Assembly (NCBI GenBank): GCA_914767715.1
Contig: OU612075.1
Span: 4,960,001 to 5,024,000 of the forward strand
Direction: 5' to 3'
DNA length: 64,000 bases
Source: Membranipora membranacea
Lineage: Eukaryota; Bryozoa; Gymnolaemata; Cheilostomatida; Membraniporidae
Shown piece after piece: positions 21,656 to 34,904 of the stretch. Positions within the stretch are counted from its first letter, which is position 1. Every line of letters starts with the position of its first letter. The notes under the pieces are model-generated. The model was not told where the DNA came from. It did no database searches and was given only the letters and a program-made list of their open reading frames with translations. Position numbers and translations under genes: made by a program.

Positions 21656-24600
21656 CAAAAGCTCCCCAAAATTGAGAAGCAAGAACAAATCCTTGAAGAA
21701 GAAAAATGCCAACGGTGAACATAGTGACTCTGATTCAGAGTCTGAGATAGCGGTGTTTCAGAAATGTAAAGATGATGGCGAAATCAAGTTTTATGAACAG
21801 AGGTAAGTTCCACTGAGCAGGTTCATTTATTAGTTGGCTTTTCTCATAGACCTAATAAATAACCTAGACAGGACATAGGCCTATAGGCTATAGCTAAAGT
21901 GAGGTACTTGGTTGTTGGTGATGTTAGGACATTTAATTGGGTTGTAGCATTGATGCTATCATTGATTCACAGTCCACAGTCTAGCCTAGGTTTGCTGTTG
22001 ATAACAACTCAGTGACGTAACGTCAACCACAAATAAATGCCTCCATGCTAATGCTTCATATATGACATATGTCATGTATAGATTTATTGTTATGTCTTTG
22101 GCTTATCCTGTTTACAATCATTGTTCTGTAATACTCAAAATGTTACATAGATGCCCTAATTTTAGGTTTGGCTGGTAAAATCTTACAACCAAATCGAGTC
22201 TCTTTTAGAAACACACTGGCGCATGAAAACCACTGTGTCGCTGGCAAATACGCTCAGTATATAAATATTTGAATATTTATACAAAATCGCCACCATCAAA
22301 TGATAACAACCTTGTTTGCTTAGATACGCTATTCCCAATCGCTCTAAACAAATTGCCAGTCTCTTCCTGTCTTTCTACCTTTAGTTTGACCCGTGGAACT
22401 ACTTGTCTGTTTTGGGTGTGTAAAAACCTTCACAAGGGAATTCTATTTTCTCAGAACTGTTCACATTCACTAAGGCCTAAGTAACTAATACATGTGATAT
22501 TCTATTTCAAATCCAGATTAGCCGAATATCTGAGCGAGAAAGCTGTCGAAGCCAAATCTGACAAGGCTGACTTTACTTTTGACGGAGGGTTGAGAGTCCC
22601 ATACAAAGTCTGGAAAGCTCTCTACAAATATCAGAAAACAGGTACGGTTATACCGATCACCGCAATCAGCGGTAACGTTGGGCTGCACAATAATCTTGAG
22701 CAATATGCTTGACGCCTGCTTCAACTCATGAGATATAAATTACGGCTCTTTTGTGTTATGTAATCTTCACAAGAAATGCAAGAGACAAACCACCTTTATT
22801 TAAATTCTATCTGCGATTTTTCAACTAATTGAGCTCAGACTCCTTTTATTATTTTTTTATTTTTATGTGCCATACTTTCGATGCTATCAACCTTTTACAG
22901 GATGGATATTAGAAATTAGACAATAAACAAACTTCAAAAAACTTCAAAATAGATTAATGTCAGATTCCTGTCCTTACCTATTAATACTTTAAAAAATGTT
23001 CTCATACCTTTTCACATGTGAATTATTCCATAAGAAGAACAATTATAATATTATAATATTAATAATATATTATATTATTATATATTATATAATTATATAT
23101 TATATAATAATATAATATTAAATACATTTATTTGTATAGGGGTGAAGTGGCTATGGGAGTTACACTGTCAGCAGGTCGGAGGTATACTCGGAGATGAGAT
23201 GGGACTGGGTAAAACAGTACAGATGGTTGTGTTCCTAGCTGCACTACATCACAGTTGGGTGGTGGATAAAGCCCCACCTCGATTCAGAGGTCTAGGTGAG
23301 TACGCTTAGAATAAGATGGATGAGATTTTCTCATGGACGGAGTCAGATGTTCCAAACCTTTCGAATTTCTTCACTGATAGCCTTTAATGTAAACCCAATG
23401 TAAATCTGGGGGGTCTTTCAATCAAAAACAGCCAAAATTGCAGTCTGATCACCCACTTAATGAGTGACTGATACCTGCTAGGGGTCTCGCTCAGAAACTG
23501 CTCACTCATTGATGGAACTATATACATTCTGAGTGAGTGATTTTGTGAGTGATAATTTTGTACGATATGATAGTGATAATTAACTTAGGTAAAGCGTAGC
23601 TCATTCTAATTGAAGACCCCCCAGAATCACAGGACAGCCAGTTAAATGAATTATTTTGTTACAGGGCCGACGATTATAGTAACACCAGTAACTGTTATGC
23701 ATCAGTGGGTGAAGGAATTTCATACCTGGTACCCACCTATCCGAGTAGCTATACTACACTCTACAGGTATGCCATCCTTTTCTCTCCATAGATCTTGTGT
23801 TGACACTGGCATCGAGACTACGCTATTATCATGTGTTTCTAATCGTTAGAGTCAATTTAGTATTAGTACCTAACATGTACCCACCCCTTATTAATAAAAT
23901 TGACCATGGGTCTTCACACCAAGTTCCTTGTGATGGTACTCCTGCTAAGTGAATTAATTCACTCTCTATCGATCGGAGATATACATGCAATAGTATATTA
24001 AGTGATCAGTGGCGCTGTAGGGCCCGTTCTAAAAGGCTTGAGAAAGTGAGTTAATCAGCTTCATTATCTTTTGTTCCTCTGAGACGGCCAGAAATGTTAC
24101 AGTTGCACTTTTTTTTTCTTCTTTGTATCACAAGATTTGGTTTTCTACTATTTTTGGAAAACGTTTTTATCCTCGAAAGCTCATAACCACAGATACTTGT
24201 TATTAGATATTCCAAGGCTTCGGAAGGGCTTATTAGCATGTTGCCATCATCAATTAAAGCCAAATCCAATGCTAAGTAGTATTCCCAATGTACTTTGGCC
24301 CCAGGACTAGTAATTATAGGTTAAGACCCCCCCCCCCCCCCCCGTCTTTAGACTGTAGTAAGATCATCTGCGTATAAAATGGAGCCCTTTCAACAGCAAG
24401 GTAATCTTTAATGGTGCAAACTGGTCTGGATGGCTTGCTACTTTTTCATTGTTCTATTTTTTTTTGTGATTGTATAAATTTATTAGATCTTCATTTATCT
24501 TATCATCACATTTCCTCATCGCATTAATATTCTGTTTTAATCCATTTTATTTATTTTATCATCTCCAGGCTTTATTTATAATATAACTTTCTATTTCGAT

Positions 24601-27600
24601 ATTTTATCTCATGTGCAACGCTTAGAAATCATTGTTTCTAACCATTATTATATGAATTCTTTATTATTATTATTCTTTTTTTTGTGTGATAGGTACATCT
24701 TCAGCCTCGGTTAGTAATCTATTACACAGCATGGTGTCAGCTTGCGGTGTGGTGATAACTTCTTACTCTACCTTCAATAATCAGCAGGACTTCATACTGA
24801 GACACAAGTGGCAGTATATAATACTAGACGAGGGACATAAAATACGTAATCCTGAGGCTCAGGTGACTGTGGCTCTAAAGAGGCTCAAGTAAGTTCTTAG
24901 TTTGAGTTCTCAAACTCTGTCCGTACTGCATTGGCTGGCATCGAGACTACGCTATAATCATGTGTATCTCTGCTCGTTAGAGTCAGTTTAGTACAGGTAT
25001 CTAACATGTATCCGATCAGCCCCTAATTAGTCTATTGGAACAGAGATAGACATGCAATAATATATTGGTGCCAACCACATCTAAATCGAATTGATATATT
25101 AGAATGTGGTTGATAAAGGAATGGAATGCCACTACCAGCAACCCCTGGCGGTGTTAGAGCACCTGAAATAGTTATATTATTTTGGTGTTGAGAAGACCGT
25201 GAGCTGTTTCAGTTTACATCAGTTGGGTTGTTGATCAAACCCCCATGATGTTTGTTGATCAAGTATGCATAGTTAGTTACATACTAAATTGGTCCATATT
25301 GATCACTTGGTTGCTGTTATCTTCTTGATTGAACTAACGAGATATTATTTTGAAAAAAAGGAATGTCAATATGTGCTATAAAAATTTGTAATCTGATAGC
25401 AAGGCGTAATATTTTAAGTATGTTTCCTCATTTGTGACAAAAGACAAAGCTTTTGTCATCTTTTTTGCAGTAACTAAAATTAGAGATCAATTTCGATCAA
25501 ATATTTAATATTAATCATGATTATTTCTTTTACAGAACCGTACACAGAGTTATCCTCTCGGGTTCGCCCATACAGAATAATCTGAAGGAGTTATGGTCTC
25601 TCTATGACTTCGTGTTTCCCGGTAAGCTGGGGATGATGACAGATTTCATGGAGCACTTTGCTGTTCCTATCACTCAAGGTGGATACGCCAACGCTAGTCA
25701 GGTATGATAGATATATAGATATCCACTTTAATCTTTTACCGCTCATAATAGTTCATGGTGACATGGCTATCATAATAAGAGCGAGTATTATGTAAAAAAC
25801 CAAAAATGAATAATGTATCTAAAATGTCTTTGATAAAGGAAGGAAGTTTAAAAAACTCAAACACCATATTTGTAAAAAATTGTGTTCCTCATGCTCTCTG
25901 TTCTGTGACCCTTTATTAGAGTGTCAGTCAATCAATAATTGCAACAATTTTGGGCGAAAGTTAGAATGATAACAGGTTCTCTTGGCTTTGAAGAATGTCA
26001 GATGAAACCATGGACAAAACTAAGGATGATTCTTGTATATTATGTATTATGATAATAGTTGCTTGAAGATGCTCTAGGGAGGGATAACTCAAGTTTAGAA
26101 TGTAATGTGAGATCAGATTTTCTACTGCTATTGTGTTCCAGACTCAGGTGCTTACAGCTTATAAATGTGCTTGTGTACTCAGAGAATCTATAAGTCCTTA
26201 TCTCATCAGACGAATGAAAGCTGATGTCAACGCTAAACAACTCAAACTACCCTCTAAAAGTGAACAGGTAACATAATTGTTTCACGGTTCTTGCAAGATA
26301 CCTGTTTTTCTTCTTGCTAATAGCCAAATGGCGTGATCAAAATGTGTCTAGCTCTTGTTTCATTGTGTTTCCATTCCTGTTTTTGATGCTTCATATTTAA
26401 AATAGTCAAAGGTTTCCACTCTCATTTCAATTTCTATATTAAATTTTGAACAACTTCTGTCATATTCAATGAACACTGATTGGCCTGTCTGTTTACATAC
26501 ACATATATTCAGTTACACCCTTCTGTTTATATATCATCCCTTGACATTGTGTAATTCAAATCATATTTTATTGAGTTATTTCATTGTTTATGCAGGTTTT
26601 GTTCTGTCGGCTTACTGTGGAGCAGAGGGCTGTGTATAAAGAGTATATAGCCTCAGCCGAGGTAGAGAGTATCTTGACGGGACGGTTACTCGTTTTCCCT
26701 GGTCTCATCAAACTCAGGAAAATCTGCAATCATCCTGATCTTACGACTGGTGAACTCAGGACGAAATATTCTAAGGGCAAAATAACTGAGAAGGAGGAAG
26801 AGTATGGGTTCGAAAAGCGCTCAGGCAAACTGGTTGTGTGCAAGGTAGGTGGTTTGTTTACTCAATATGAATTTCAGTATATTTCCTTGCTTGATTAAAG
26901 ATCATAAAATAGAATATCCTGTTGACTTTTGTAAAAATGTCACCGATGGAAAGCAATTTGATGCAGTATTTACAATTGGTCTTTCCGTTTGATGATCGTG
27001 CTGTTGCTCTGTTGTGGGCGGGCTCACTTAAACTTTCTTCACATTTGTTGTAATTTCATAGAATCATACCTGGTATCACTCAGCTCTTGTGATGATTTTG
27101 TTGAAGTTTTCAGAAACCATAGAATTGTTCAATGTTAATAATATTCTTATCAATGTGTGATGCTCTATTGTTACAGTCGTTACTGAGAATGTGGCAGAGA
27201 CAGAATCGTAAGGTGCTATTATTCACACAGAGCACACAGATGTTAGATATACTGGAGTCTTTTGTGCAGAAGGAAGGATATGAATACCTCAGGATGGACG
27301 GAACAACTACTATAGGATCTCGTCAAGTACTAGTCAACAAATTCAACCAGGTTTGTCAACAAGAAGCGAACTAAATTGGGGAGGAGGGAAATCAAATGGG
27401 ACATTTTGTAGCAATGCGTAGCAATGCGTTGGATACTATCATTGTTAGATATGGTCATCATATGTATGTATTTGATCTGTTCAATGGGAAAGGTCTGGTC
27501 TAGTCAACTAGTAAACAAATTCAACCAGGTCTTTTGAGGGAGAAAAAACACAAGTACTCACCAACACTGATCAAACTTGTTTGTATGTGGTCGATAGAGG

Positions 27601-30600
27601 TTGAATTAGTTTATTTAGCCTTAGCATCTTTAGTAAATATATGGGCGGGCACTTGGAGTAAATATACTCTTAAGATCAGAGGTAAACATGCTAATATTAT
27701 CTTGTAATTAGTGTGATACCGGCCTCTTTTTACCATACATACTGCAACTAAGACCAATCCAATCAATCCATTTGTTTTTCTGTCTCATTACCGGTACAGT
27801 CTGAGATAGATTGGGGGAAAAATGCATAGACAATCTGTTTATAAATGTACAAGGGGTTTCGATATATGCTATGATCAGCTACTGCTTATAACACGTAGGA
27901 AATTGGCTTATAAGTTACACGGCATAATCTCTAGCAATCATGTAAGCATTCCGGCGTAAACATGGTTTTATCTTATAGGATCCAAAGATATTTGTCTTCA
28001 TATTGACGACTCGCGTTGGAGGGCTAGGAGTTAACCTTGTAGGGGCCAGTCGTATAGTTATATATGATCCTGACTGGAACCCTAGCACTGATATTCAGGT
28101 GAGACAGAGAGCGAACATGATGAAAAATGTTTAGCATTTTCAGTCTATCATCCCTGTCGGATGAGCAAGGTGGTTCCCAAGGAAACGGTCTTTGCAAATG
28201 ACCACGTTAGTATTGAGTCAGCATATATATATATAATATAAGTGTGAAAGTTTGAAGATCACACATCGAATCATTCATTTTGTAACCTAAGTTCTGTTCC
28301 ATAGTGCTAAGCTGAGTTACAACAGTTTAGCTCAAATGAATGGATTGTTTTATTGTTAAAATGCATGACGATGAAATGAAGTGAATGTTCCCTGCAAACA
28401 AAGTAAACTTTCAAATTGCCTTCCACCCTCATTAGTTTATTTGTTTGAAACCAAAAGCGTTACAAGAGTATTTATTGAATTGTTTTGCAGGCTCGAGAGA
28501 GAGCTTGGAGAATTGGTCAGGAGCGTGATGTCATCATATATAGACTCATCTGTACAGGCAGCATAGAAGAGAAAATATACCAAAGGTCAGTTATCTATCC
28601 ATAGAGTTATTGTATACATATATTATATAGTACCAATATATTATATTATATAATAACTATAACTACATAACATATTATATTATATACTAACTATAACTAT
28701 ATAATATGTTATATTATGTATACATTTATTGAATAGTAACTATTATATATAATATATTTATTGAATATATATAATATATTGGATCACACTGGTGGATGAA
28801 GTTGACTGACTCAAATTTAGGAAAACTTCAAAAATGGAAATTTAACATTTCAACTTTTGCTCGGCATGTTATTTATTGGCATTCCATTATAATAGAGTTC
28901 TATCAATAACTACCATGACATGGCCAGCTTTGTCAATTTTTGATCAACTTTACATCAATATCAATGTGCTGATAAGGCGGTGAAACTACAGCCGCAGAAT
29001 ATTTTAAGTTTCAGCCATAGTAGTACATATATATATTTTACACCTCTTTTAAGACAAATATTCAAACAGTTCCTGACGAACAAGATTCTAACAAACCCAA
29101 AGCAGAGGAGATTCTTCCGTAGCGGAGATTTGAAGGATTTGTTCTCCCTCGCTGAGGATGAGCAGGATAAACAGGACTCTGAGACTCATGCCATATTCGC
29201 TGGTACAGGATCCAGGATCGATCTGAAGAAAATACAGAAACGCGCAGACGCTGCAAGAGCCCTCGCTAAACAACAGGCTCAAGGTGAGGTGATATCACCA
29301 ATATTGTGCTATGATTTCTGATCTCTATCCCATTGATTTGCGCCAACTTTGAGGTATCATTGTGGATTTGCTAGCACATCAGTTAACCTTGCCAAGTAGC
29401 TAAGTTACGAGAGCTCACTCACTTGCAACTTAAACTTAAATCTGACCAGATAACTTGGTTGCTCGTTAGAATAGATTGTGTTCACTTGTGGCTTCAAGAA
29501 AGAACCCTTTTGAGCTGCACTTTAAGATTTCAGAGTATGACACTCTCTCCGCCCTAATTCTACATTTTTCCCTTAACATTATATATATTATCACTTTGTG
29601 TAGATTGTCTATTGTTTGTTTTATAACATTTTGTTTCGTTATACATTGTCTTTGTTTAGTATTTGGAATATTTCGTTATATATTCTGCTTCATAATATAT
29701 TGTGTTTATATTATGTTTCATAATATTCTGTTTTGTTTTATTTTCTGATTCATAATACATTGTTTTATGGTCGATTTTATAACAATATCGTAATATTTTG
29801 TTCTATTTTATAATTATATATAGTATTCTGTATGCTTACAGAGAAGGAAGCAGAGGACAGGAAGCGTAAGGAGAAGTTGAGGGAGATGGCTCGTCTACTC
29901 AGTCATAAGATAGAGAAGGAGAAAGATGAGCAAGAGCAGCAGGGTGAACAAGACGGTGAAACTGATGATAATGGTGCTGGTAGGTTCCAATTGACTCACT
30001 GATCATGTGATATATTACTGCATGTATTTCTCTGATCGATAGAGAGTGAACTAATTCACTTAGCACGAGTACCATCACAAATAATGTGGTGTAATGGCCT
30101 GTGTTCAGTTTGATCAATTAGGGGTGGGAACAAGTTAGGTACTGATACCTTCATGACTCTAAGGTTCAGAGATACATGTGTTAATGTATAGCCTCGATGT
30201 CAGTGTGGCCATGTGATTCGTAAATATCACAATAATACGGTTTTATCCAATCAGGTAGTTTGGAAAATGTCCTGATCATGTGTCCCTAAATTTGGAGTTG
30301 CTCACCCTCAAGCCAGCGGTGTCTTACCAATGAGGTGGAAGCGACCTGCAATGCAGGAAATTTGATCACACTTGTAGGAATTATGACTTTATGATGTATA
30401 ATTTTCATAGGTACTAATACTTTTGTTGTCACTTTTCTGTTGGAATATTGACTATCAACCTGGATGTCATGGCTCCTAGTATTATCTCTGCATACAACCA
30501 TTGATTATTCTACACTTTTCCCTTAAAAACACATACTCACTGCTTTCATATGTAAATCAAACTCTTTATAAAGCTGTGATAACACTTCTCATCAAACTTG

Positions 30601-33600
30601 TTTTCTGTTTGCAGAGACTAAAGACAACACAACGACTAATCCAACAAAAGACAAATCAAAAAGTGGGGACAACTCTAATGACCTAACAGACAGAGAAAGT
30701 AAAGTGATCAGTAGTGCTCTGGTGTCTGAGACGAGGAATATTATAAACTCTGACCTGTTTGGTAACCTGGGAGACCTGGACTTTGAGGCACGTATGGATG
30801 ACAAGGAAGAACCCGGTATGATTTAGTTGTTTAAATTTCAATTGCAATCAGGAGTTATATAGAAAACTAGAAGGTTTGAAAATCACTAAACCTTTTTGTT
30901 TCTTTTTAATGGCTTTTTTGAAAAACATTTTCTTGAAAATGACATAGATGCCAATAAAGTATTAAAAATAACAAAGAAAGACTATAATAAATACGAAAAA
31001 TCAGACCACTCGTTCTCAAGTTTCTTATCCCAGGCGAGGCATGACCTTAAATAAACAAGACGAGTGTTGAATATCAAATCAGGATGAAGACACAGACATC
31101 TGTCAACATATAGTCTGAGTGAACAGATGATGGCTCAAGATGTCTGGGCACTCAGGCTGTAATATTGAAGCTATAATATTGTGCTTGATCTAAAAGATAG
31201 GCCTGCTCCTTAATTTTATCTCTGATGCATCACGTAAAATTTTGTTTGCTTTGACTTTCTTAACTTGAGGTGCTACTCATAATAATTGCTCATGTCATGA
31301 AATGGTTTTACAGAACCATTAATAAAGAAGGAGGCTGCGGGGGTGCGCTGTGAGGGCAAATCTATACCTGGTCTGGCTAAAGTACGCAAATGGAAATATG
31401 CAGAGAAAGACAAAGATCTCCTAATGCCAGGAGAGAATAAATCTAGTCCTCAAAGAACCGAAATAGAAGATGAGGATTACGTGCTCGGGAAACTGCTCAA
31501 AAACTCTCTCGTGAACGGTGCTATGAAACACGATACTATCGTGGATGCTTGTAAGTTGCATGATGTGTATTCTGCATCCAAATTGTTATTATATACTATA
31601 ACCATGTTGTAACAATATTATATATAATTAGTTTTTATTATATACCGCTTAATGTAAGCCACAGTGGGTACTTCTAAGCGGTAAACACTACATCATTACC
31701 GCCCGGTCACTGGGTCCAAGCACTATACTATACAGTTATTTTATTATATATACTATATAAATGTATGACTATACCATACAGGATTTGCGGGTTTAAAAAG
31801 GGCCAGATGAATATAAAATTGAATATATAAATAATGGTAATCAATTTATTTTCATTTGATGCCAATATACCAGGGGAAGCACAATTTTATTGCATATTTG
31901 TTTTGAGTATAAGGTTGGCCAGTTTTTTATAAGCTAGCCTTCGAAAATAATGGTATTTGTGCAAAATCATTGGGATAAATATACAGTGCTTACACAAATG
32001 CCTTGGTGATCGAATTTCATACTACATTAACACTGTGGTATCTTATATTCCAGGTAATGCTGACTACGCGATTGTAGAGGCAGAGGCAGATAAAGTAGCT
32101 AAACAGGCTGCTGAACATTTGCGTAGAGCTAAGAAAAGGCTCAGATCTCGGCCTGATGATATCAGCAACGATATTCCGCCACAAAGGTATGGAAATAAAT
32201 AATGATAGGAATAATCATACGTAATTACTGGGAAATAAGTATGGTCAACTATTGATAATTAGTGGAGAAGCAACCAAAACAAAACTAGTATATGCTGTCT
32301 TGTGCTAGTCTTTTGGACAACCAAAAAAGTGGCCACGCGACAAGGCAAGTCTTTGTAGGAATTTAGGTTTTGTTATAGTTTGTTGACGTGTATGTTTTTA
32401 AGTGTTGTATGGGAGATGATAAATAGATGGTAATAAATGGATTGTTGTCTAGGAAAATATTCCATCCACTCAACAAGAGAAAATCAACAGATTCCATAGA
32501 ATGCAATTTAGATTTAAGAGTTTAGAATCAATTTTCAATCATGAATCTGTATACTTATTAATTACTTACACATTTTTATTGAGGTTTTCATATATGTATA
32601 TAAGTATGTTATAAACATAAACCTTATATATGCTTCTGCTTTTGTCTGTAGGCCAAGATTCGGACAGAAATCGGTAACAGTGTCCCCTTCGAGATCTACT
32701 GTCAAACAGAAATCTCGGAGGACTCCCAGTAGTAGTGGTCACTCCTCTCCCTCTATAAGTAGTGACAGCCCCGTCTCCAACTCTAGCCACGTATCAGCCA
32801 TACCTAAATCTAAATCGCAGTCTACTAAACCAGACAATCATACAAAGAAGAAATCAAAAGAGTCCATGTACATCGACAAAAAGGTTAGTCTGATTTACTG
32901 TGATGGCTTTTGACTTACTGACATTTAAGATAAGATGGTGTTGGCCATACGCCCATTTCACTACTTTGTCAGTGATGTGCTTAGTTTATATAGTAGGTTG
33001 TAATGTAAATGTAAAAGAAACGCTTTAGTCACACGAGTATTTAGACAGTGTTACCAAGCTGCAGCTGATCACAGTTAACTTTATGGGAGTCACCTTGTCA
33101 TGCTGAATTTTGAAATGCTTACAACAAATTGATGGAAGTTGTCACCTGTACAAGCTGAAGGCTCCACTTTCATATTTCATAATCAAAATAATATTTTCTG
33201 TGACCTGTTAATATTATTTTCAGATATTTAGCGGTGCAGCGCTCTCATTCGGTAAGATGGAGGGTGTGATAACAGAATGTGAGACGGCCCTACCTTCCAG
33301 TGTATTACTTAAGGCTATGAGGCTAAGAAGTGGAATGGCTGACGAGTTGTGCGACTCTGACCATGCTAGGCTATCTGAAAATATCAGGTAAATACAATAG
33401 TATGAAACATGTTTAATTAAATGTAATATGTATACAGTGTAGTTCACTTAATTCAAACCTCTGGGGACCACAAAAATTTGTTCTAATTAAGCAGAGTTTG
33501 AATTAAGTGACATTAGAATGCTTGAGATCTGGCTGAAGGGACCAATTTTCCCTGTCTGAATTGACAGGAGTTTTGAATTATAAAGTTTGACTTGACCAAC

Positions 33601-34030
33601 TTACACTGTATATATATATATGTTCTTTCAAGTTTGGTTTCACATAGCCCGTTTCCCCATAGGATGTTAGCTAAACATAAAGTTGTTGCCTTGAATCAGA
33701 GTATCTCTACAAAGCTGCCTCTAATTGAGTCAGATAAGTACGTTTTCTAAGACAAAGCTCTCCCTCATTAAAAACTAAGATATTTAATGAAAACCTTTAA
33801 CGTCTCACAATTCTTCAATTCGTTACGTTTCCATTACCAGGGAGTTTATATTAGCTAAGCGTAACACAACAGAGGGCCGTACTTATGTGCTGACTCAAGA
33901 GATTGTGGACGAGTTTCCGACAGCGTCCGGTCTCACATCCTCTACATTCAGAGCCATACTCAGAGAGCTGTGTGTATACAGTAAGGTGGACAGTGTGGGA
34001 AGGTGGACACTAAAAACTGAGTTCTCGTAG
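21609..34030 (+). CDS. ERCC6: ERCC6/CSB, Swi2/Snf2-family DNA-dependent ATPase of transcription-coupled repair
   Basis: Twenty in-frame coding exons: 21609-21802, 22517-22641, 23140-23295, 23665-23766, 24693-24888, 25536-25701, 26142-26267, 26596-26844, 27177-27350, 27979-28098, 28491-28585, 29054-29283, 29842-29979, 30615-30815, 31314-31550, 32054-32186, 32652-32883, 33224-33387, 33663-33737, 33841-34030. They give ~1,100 residues. The protein remodels chromatin and recognises RNA polymerase II stalled at lesions. Visible motifs: Walker [10 protein letters not shown] (124-132), motif II DEGH (238-241), motif [12 protein letters not shown], motif [12 protein letters not shown] and motif [15 protein letters not shown]-specific blocks include [32 protein letters not shown] and HAIFAGTGS. 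The C-terminus ([20 protein letters not shown] to the end) matches the CSB winged-helix/ubiquitin-binding region. The start is the ATG after an in-frame TAG. The human protein is ~1,490 residues; the N-terminal coiled-coil region is absent from this model, so 5' exons may be missing. Poly(A) signals at 34677 and 34687. Confidence 0.93.
23041..23130. repeat. AT-only low-complexity tract in CSB intron 2
   Basis: Almost pure A/T with alternating TATAAT/ATTATA units, ending just upstream of the exon 3 acceptor. Similar AT palindromic tracts occur at 28600-28790, 38085-38176 and 51650-51780. Confidence 0.7.
23405..23625. mobile_element. Small MITE in CSB intron 3
   Basis: Ends are inverted repeats: TCTGGGGGGTCTTTCAATCA at the left and the complement TAATTGAAGACCCCCCAGA at the right, spaced for a ~220 bp element. 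The interior is non-coding with GAGTGAGTGA-type short repeats. No certain target duplication. Confidence 0.6.
23795..24015 (+). repeat. MITE-like repeat R, copy 1
   Basis: Landmarks in order: CATCGAGACTACGCTA, GTTAGAGTCAATTTAGTA, TACCTAACATGTACCCACCC, TGTGATGGTACTCCTGCTAA, GTGAATTAATTCACTC and TCTATCGATCGGAGATATAC. The same string of blocks recurs at 24925-25065, 29990-30215 (minus), 42870-43095 and 61075-61375 (minus). Intronic here. Confidence 0.75.
24327..24343. repeat. 17-base C homopolymer
   Basis: Uninterrupted C run in CSB intron 4. A likely site of length polymorphism or sequencing error. Confidence 0.9.
24925..25065 (+). repeat. MITE-like repeat R, copy 2 (internally deleted)
   Basis: Starts GGCATCGAGACTACGCTATA and includes GTTAGAGTCAGTTTAGTA and TCTAACATGTA, then jumps to GAGATAGACATGCAATAATA. 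The central TGTGATGGTACTC block is missing. In CSB intron 5. Confidence 0.65.
29990..30215 (-). repeat. MITE-like repeat R, copy 3
   Basis: Reverse complement of the repeat R consensus: ATCGATAGAGAGTGAACTAA, GCACGAGTACCATCACAAAT and GTTAGGTACTGATACC are all present in inverse order. In CSB intron 13. Confidence 0.75.
33435..33608. mobile_element. pogo/Tigger-like MITE in CSB intron 18
   Basis: A 174 bp segment flanked by TA on both sides, with ends CAGTGTAGTT and AACTTACACTG. The interior has the form typical of Tc1/mariner-pogo derivatives: TTCACTTAATTCAAACCTCT, GGGGACCACAAAAATTTG, then the inverted GAGTTTGAATTAAGTGAC. No transposase. Confidence 0.7.
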
Positions 34031-34190
34031 CAGCAACAGGCACAGTAACAGTTACATCAACATTTACTACAACAAAGAGCTGTGTGTATACAGTAAAGTA
34101 GACAATGTAGGAAGGTGGACACTTAAAAACTGAGTTCTCATAGCATCAACAGACACAAATACAGTCACAGTGACGGCAACAATTACTACA
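33964..34190 (+). repeat. Tandem duplication of the CSB coding tail
   Basis: A ~112-base unit covering the last ~22 CSB codons, the stop and the start of the 3' UTR (33964-34075) is repeated directly at 34076-34189. The second copy has an extra T (ACTTAAAAAC versus ACTAAAAAC) and a few substitutions, so it is out of frame, and it lies after the real stop. CAACA/ACAGT-rich degenerate repeats continue to about 34270. Confidence 0.8.
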
Positions 34191-34270
34191 ACAGAGATAA
34201 CCGTTAAAGTGACGTCAACAGTTACAACAACAGCCACAACAACAACAAAAGTAACCACTACAGCAACCAG

Positions 34271-34904
34271 GTGAACATTGTTGTAATGATTGGTATTTCG
34301 GCTTCTGTATTCTTTTTTAGAATTTAAATTATTAAGAAATTGCATGCATTTTGGTTGCCATATTGCCACATTCTTTTGACCATCTTTTTCTGTTCAATTC
34401 TGTATTCAGACGCACATGACCTCTCATTATTGGCTTGTTATTTTAGGCTTTATATCATGAATTAGTTTGCTAATTATCGTTTTTATTTCTGCCTTTCTGT
34501 CCTATATCCTCAAATCAGGGACCAAACTAGACATTGTTTTTTTATGATAGCTTGAAGTTTTTACAAGATCAAAAAGCTGAGTATTAGCTCTTTTCTTCTG
34601 GTACACCGTATAGCTTAATTATGAACACTCATAATGCCTGTGATTATTTGTAATACTTATTAGACACATACATATTAATAAACAGTAATAAAGAACTGGA
34701 AGATAAATGAGATGGAAGTTCAGATCATCACTTACCTCATAGGACTTAAGTCATGTAACAATCATTACAACAATTGATTTTCATTTTGATACACATATGA
34801 CATTTGAGAATCTTGGCAAATCATAGCATCACTGCGATTGATATAAATCAAGTTCTGATACAATTCTTTGTCCAAAGATTTTACAAAAGTAGTTAGAGTA
34901 GAGT
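34271..34904. other. CSB 3' UTR/intergenic
   Basis: No gene. Two AATAAA hexamers (34677-34682 and 34687-34692) are the best candidates for CSB 3' end formation; otherwise featureless AT-rich DNA. Confidence 0.45.

Noticed and set aside
29476-29748. 90-codon plus-strand hydrophobic frame
   Set aside because: T-rich CSB intron 12; the apparent membrane-protein look comes from poly-T/TTA codons.
34067-34369. 100-codon minus-strand frame rich in Val/Thr
   Set aside because: It is the complement of the CAACA/ACAGT-rich degenerate repeats and the duplicated CSB tail; composition alone keeps it open.
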